Translations under genes and position numbers: made by a program
Part shown: positions 33,316 to 35,007 of the stretch, piece by piece
How the letters are laid out: the number at the start of each line of letters is the position of its first letter
Position numbering within the stretch: position 1 is the stretch's first letter
The notes under the pieces: generated by a model
Seen by the model: the letters and a program-made list of their open reading frames with translations, nothing else
Database searches by the model: none
Told to the model about the DNA's origin: nothing
Assembly (NCBI RefSeq): GCF_000964405.1
Contig: NZ_BANE01000172.1
Coordinates: 1-35,007, forward strand
DNA: 35,007 nt
Direction of reading: 5' to 3'
DNA from: Novacetimonas hansenii JCM 7643
GTDB lineage: Bacteria; Pseudomonadota; Alphaproteobacteria; Acetobacterales; Acetobacteraceae

Positions 33316-33329
33316 TTGATATGGATCAA
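33316..33329 (-). promoter_or_regulatory. FNR/Anr-type box upstream of ompW
   Basis: TTGATATGGATCAA is a perfect match to the FNR/FixK consensus TTGAT-N4-ATCAA. It lies 91 bases before the ompW start codon, so it could activate ompW-hemN-oxygenase when oxygen is low. Both ompW and hemN are FNR-controlled in other bacteria. Confidence 0.85.
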
Positions 33330-33818
33330 TCAGGCGGGGGGCGAGAAACCGTTAATTTCCGTCAAAAGCAGTGTTCTTTCGACTATGTGGTCGGCAGGAC
33401 ACACTTTTGGGTCCTGTGATGTCATTTTTGCGATGGGCTGCATTGTTCGCATTGCATGACATCCGAGTTCCTGCGCCAGGCGTGTCATGGCCGGGTGAAA
33501 TGCGTTCATGACGTGCTGTGCATCGCCGGGCGTCATGACGATGCAGTGGTCACTGGTCAGGACCTGCCCAAGGCGGATGTCGAAATCACGGCGATAGGTC
33601 GCCATGGCGCATGGCAGGCCGCGTGTCCCGTAATGCGCGACCAGGATTCCCTGACGCGGGCGCTTGCGCTGTGCGGACATCCGGCGACCGACATCCATCC
33701 ATCGCCGTCGTTCCATTTCGGGAAAGGCATGCTGGATCAGGGGATAGAGGACCAAAATATCCGCAGCGCCAAGCCGCCGGACCGTCAGGGAGGAGTGTCC
33801 ATGCACTGGGGGCGGCAT
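33330..33818 (-). CDS. Hypothetical protein, weakly acetyltransferase-like
   Basis: A 162-residue cytoplasmic protein. The start LTVRRLGAADILVLYPLIQHAFPEM resembles the first strand and helix of GNAT acetyltransferases, and ILVAHYGTRGLPCAMATYRRDF could be the following strands, but I do not see the acetyl-CoA pyrophosphate loop (Q/RxxGxG/A), so I do not assign it. It contains several Cys and Met residues and TSDHCIVM. Its stop lies immediately beside the FNR box of the ompW operon, and its start is about 65 bases from the other FNR box at 33880, so it may also be oxygen-regulated. Relatives beside FNR/FixK genes in other Alphaproteobacteria would be worth comparing. Confidence 0.65.
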   Translation of the reverse strand: MPPPVHGHSSLTVRRLGAADILVLYPLIQHAFPEMERRRWMDVGRRMSAQRKRPRQGILVAHYGTRGLPCAMATYRRDFDIRLGQVLTSDHCIVMTPGDAQHVMNAFHPAMTRLAQELGCHAMRTMQPIAKMTSQDPKVCPADHIVERTLLLTEINGFSPPA

Positions 33819-33879
33819 CCTTAATTTTCCGATGATTGCAGACTGTTCTGATTTACCGGATTGGGATCGGGGCTTCGCA

Positions 33880-33893
33880 TTGATTTATATCAA
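33880..33893. promoter_or_regulatory. FNR/Anr-type box between the regulator and a divergent gene
   Basis: TTGATTTATATCAA is a second perfect TTGAT-N4-ATCAA. It lies about 130 bases before the regulator's start (34023) and about 62 bases before the divergent gene starting at 33818. It could mediate autoregulation, control of the divergent gene, or both. Confidence 0.85.
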
Positions 33894-34022
33894 GGGGTCA
33901 GACATAGTGTCGGGCCTTCGGGGCGCAGTTATTTCGCCGGTGCCCACAGTGCCATGCGCTGCGTCCCGCCCGGGACGACCACAGGGTGTTGCATTGGGCA
34001 ACAGCAGGGAATTGGGATAAAC

Positions 34023-34778
34023 ATGCCGGATACGTCTTCGTGCCAGTTCGAGCAGCGACCACGGCGCCTTGTCATGGGGGCGGTTGGTCTCCAGCCTGAT
34101 TTCTGCAAGATGTGCAATGTGCGCCCATCCAGCGTGTGCAGCGCCATTGAGGACGAGGATATCTCCCGCCTGTCCGAGGCGGCGGTGGAAACCATCATCA
34201 CCCCAGGCCGGTGCTTCATCGAGGAAGGGGAGCCCGCCACCGATTTCTTCAATGTCACTTCTGGCACGGTCAAGCTGTTCAAGGCCCTGCCCGATGGGCG
34301 GCGGCAGATTACAGGATTCGCAGGGCCGGGTCATTTCCTCGGGCTTGCGGTATCCGACCGGTATGCTTTCGGCGCGGAAGCGGTCGATACCGTGCGCCTG
34401 TGCCGCTTCTCGCGGGAGCGGATGCGCGCCCTGCTGGATGATTTTCCCCGCATGGAACGCCGCCTTCTCGAAGAGGCATCCAACGAACTGGTTGCGGCCC
34501 AGAACCAGATGTTGCTGCTTGGCCGCAAGACTGCGCGTGAACGCGTCGCCAGTTTCCTGTTGGACCAGGCCAATCACGGTGAACTCAACAGCGCGGGGCA
34601 GTTGCACCTGCCCATGACGCGCGGCGATATTGCCGATTACCTTGGCCTGACCATTGAGACCGTCAGCCGTACCCTGAGCTGGATGCGTGCGCAGGGGATG
34701 ATCGACGTGGGCAAGGGGTATGCCATCACGCTGCTGTCGCGGGAACGACTCGAAAGCCTTGCTGAAGGTGAAGACTGA
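34023..34778 (+). CDS. FNR/FnrN-type oxygen-sensing transcription regulator
   Basis: A CRP/FNR-family DNA-binding protein of 251 residues. The N-terminus holds FCKMCNVRPSSVC (Cys28, Cys31, Cys39; spacing C-x2-C-x7-C as in rhizobial FnrN), and a fourth Cys127 in LCRF matches the ligand in the effector domain, so it should bind an oxygen-labile 4Fe-4S cluster. The cyclic-nucleotide-like domain spans about 45-160, a dimerisation helix follows (RMERRLLEEASNELVAAQ), and the helix-turn-helix is TRGDIADYLGLTIETVSRTL, with recognition residues Glu212, Ser215 and Arg216 that read TTGAT. ATG 34023 is preceded by GGGATAAAC; longer frames to 33861 are not supported. Two perfect TTGAT-N4-ATCAA boxes flank the neighbouring genes, so it probably controls ompW-hemN-oxygenase and itself. 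Confidence 0.93.
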   Translation: MPDTSSCQFEQRPRRLVMGAVGLQPDFCKMCNVRPSSVCSAIEDEDISRLSEAAVETIITPGRCFIEEGEPATDFFNVTSGTVKLFKALPDGRRQITGFAGPGHFLGLAVSDRYAFGAEAVDTVRLCRFSRERMRALLDDFPRMERRLLEEASNELVAAQNQMLLLGRKTARERVASFLLDQANHGELNSAGQLHLPMTRGDIADYLGLTIETVSRTLSWMRAQGMIDVGKGYAITLLSRERLESLAEGED

Positions 34779-34887
34779 GGGCTCTCAGTTACGGGATACC
34801 GCCAGCTTGCGATAGCCGGGCGCTGCCTGGGCCCGGCAGGTATCGCGATCCCTGCATGAAAATTCCAGGATAGTTTTTGGTGTTACC

Positions 34888-35007
34888 TGGTTTTCTACGA
34901 GATTGTTTGAAAATAACTCATTGATAAAAAATAATAAAAGTTTTGGGGTGCCGCCTTTTTTTTAAAGGCGGCGTCTTCTGAAGCTTTTTAGAAAAAGCTT
35001 CACCAAA
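34888..35007 (+). repeat. Dispersed double-hairpin repeat, copy E (runs off the window)
   Basis: This copy reads TTGTTTGAAAATAACTCATTG, a spacer, AAAAGTTTTGGGGT, hairpin GCCGCCTTTTT/AAAGGCGGC (34951-34971), then GAAGCTTTTT/AAAAAGCTTC and CACCAAA up to the window edge. It lines up base for base with the reverse complement of 26530-26640 and with 23878-23980. It is also a plausible terminator for the FNR-type gene. Confidence 0.8.

Noticed and set aside
1-35007. CRISPR arrays, rRNA genes, complete insertion sequences
   Set aside because: No regularly spaced repeats, rRNA segments or transposase genes are visible; the repeats present are irregular and intergenic.

Overview
The window looks like chromosomal DNA of an acetic acid bacterium (Acetobacteraceae, Alphaproteobacteria), most likely Komagataeibacter/Gluconacetobacter. 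This rests on the hemE / intergenic gap / maf arrangement that marks chromosomal oriC in many Alphaproteobacteria, on HemJ-type protoporphyrinogen oxidation, on moderately high G+C coding sequence, and on a family of hairpin repeats with GCCGCC(T)n...(A)nGGCGGC cores between genes. Genus is inferred from sequence memory, not from a search.

Layout. (1) 1-5542: an A+T-richer block of surface-polysaccharide genes: the tail of an unidentified gene, a GT4 glycosyltransferase with an extra C-terminal beta-sandwich-like domain, a small coiled-coil-like protein, a second GT4 enzyme and a Wza-type outer-membrane export lipoprotein. (2) 5747-10404: a conserved core bounded by two outward-pointing tRNA-Ala genes (CGC on minus, GGC on plus). 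Between them are yggT, a DUF2501 secreted protein, hemJ, a HAD phosphatase, hemE, the putative origin of replication and maf. (3) 10592-22736: an ABC-transporter-dependent (group 2 type) capsule locus: kpsT, an LTA-synthase-like membrane phosphotransferase, kpsC, kpsS, a GT4 enzyme, manC (GDP-mannose supply), kpsM, kpsE and a second Wza-type lipoprotein. (4) 23213-26335: a membrane fatty-acid hydroxylase/sterol desaturase-family enzyme, a MATE exporter, a possible small RNA with a strong terminator, and a very small conserved protein. (5) 26797-30212: the electron-transfer flavoprotein module (etfA, etfB, ETF-ubiquinone oxidoreductase). (6) 30382-34778: a low-oxygen module of OmpW, hemN and a 2-oxoglutarate/iron oxygenase in one operon, a small unassigned protein, and an FNR-type regulator with its four iron-sulfur cysteines. 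Perfect TTGAT-N4-ATCAA boxes lie upstream of both the ompW operon and the regulator.

How it fits together. ManC makes GDP-mannose for the glycosyltransferases. KpsS and KpsC would build the Kdo-type lipid anchor, KpsM/KpsT would flip the polymer, and KpsE plus one of the two Wza lipoproteins would carry it to the surface. The FNR regulator probably controls its own gene and the ompW-hemN-oxygenase operon, linking anaerobic haem synthesis to an outer-membrane pore.

The observations most worth following are: a dense cluster of GTAC tetranucleotides (14 in 332 bp) across the putative oriC; a KpsC whose N-terminal transferase module appears to have lost its catalytic motifs; capsule genes lying at the 3' side of both inverted tRNA-Ala genes; an oxygen-requiring enzyme family inside an apparent FNR operon; and a multi-hairpin terminated intergenic transcript candidate at 25870-25993.
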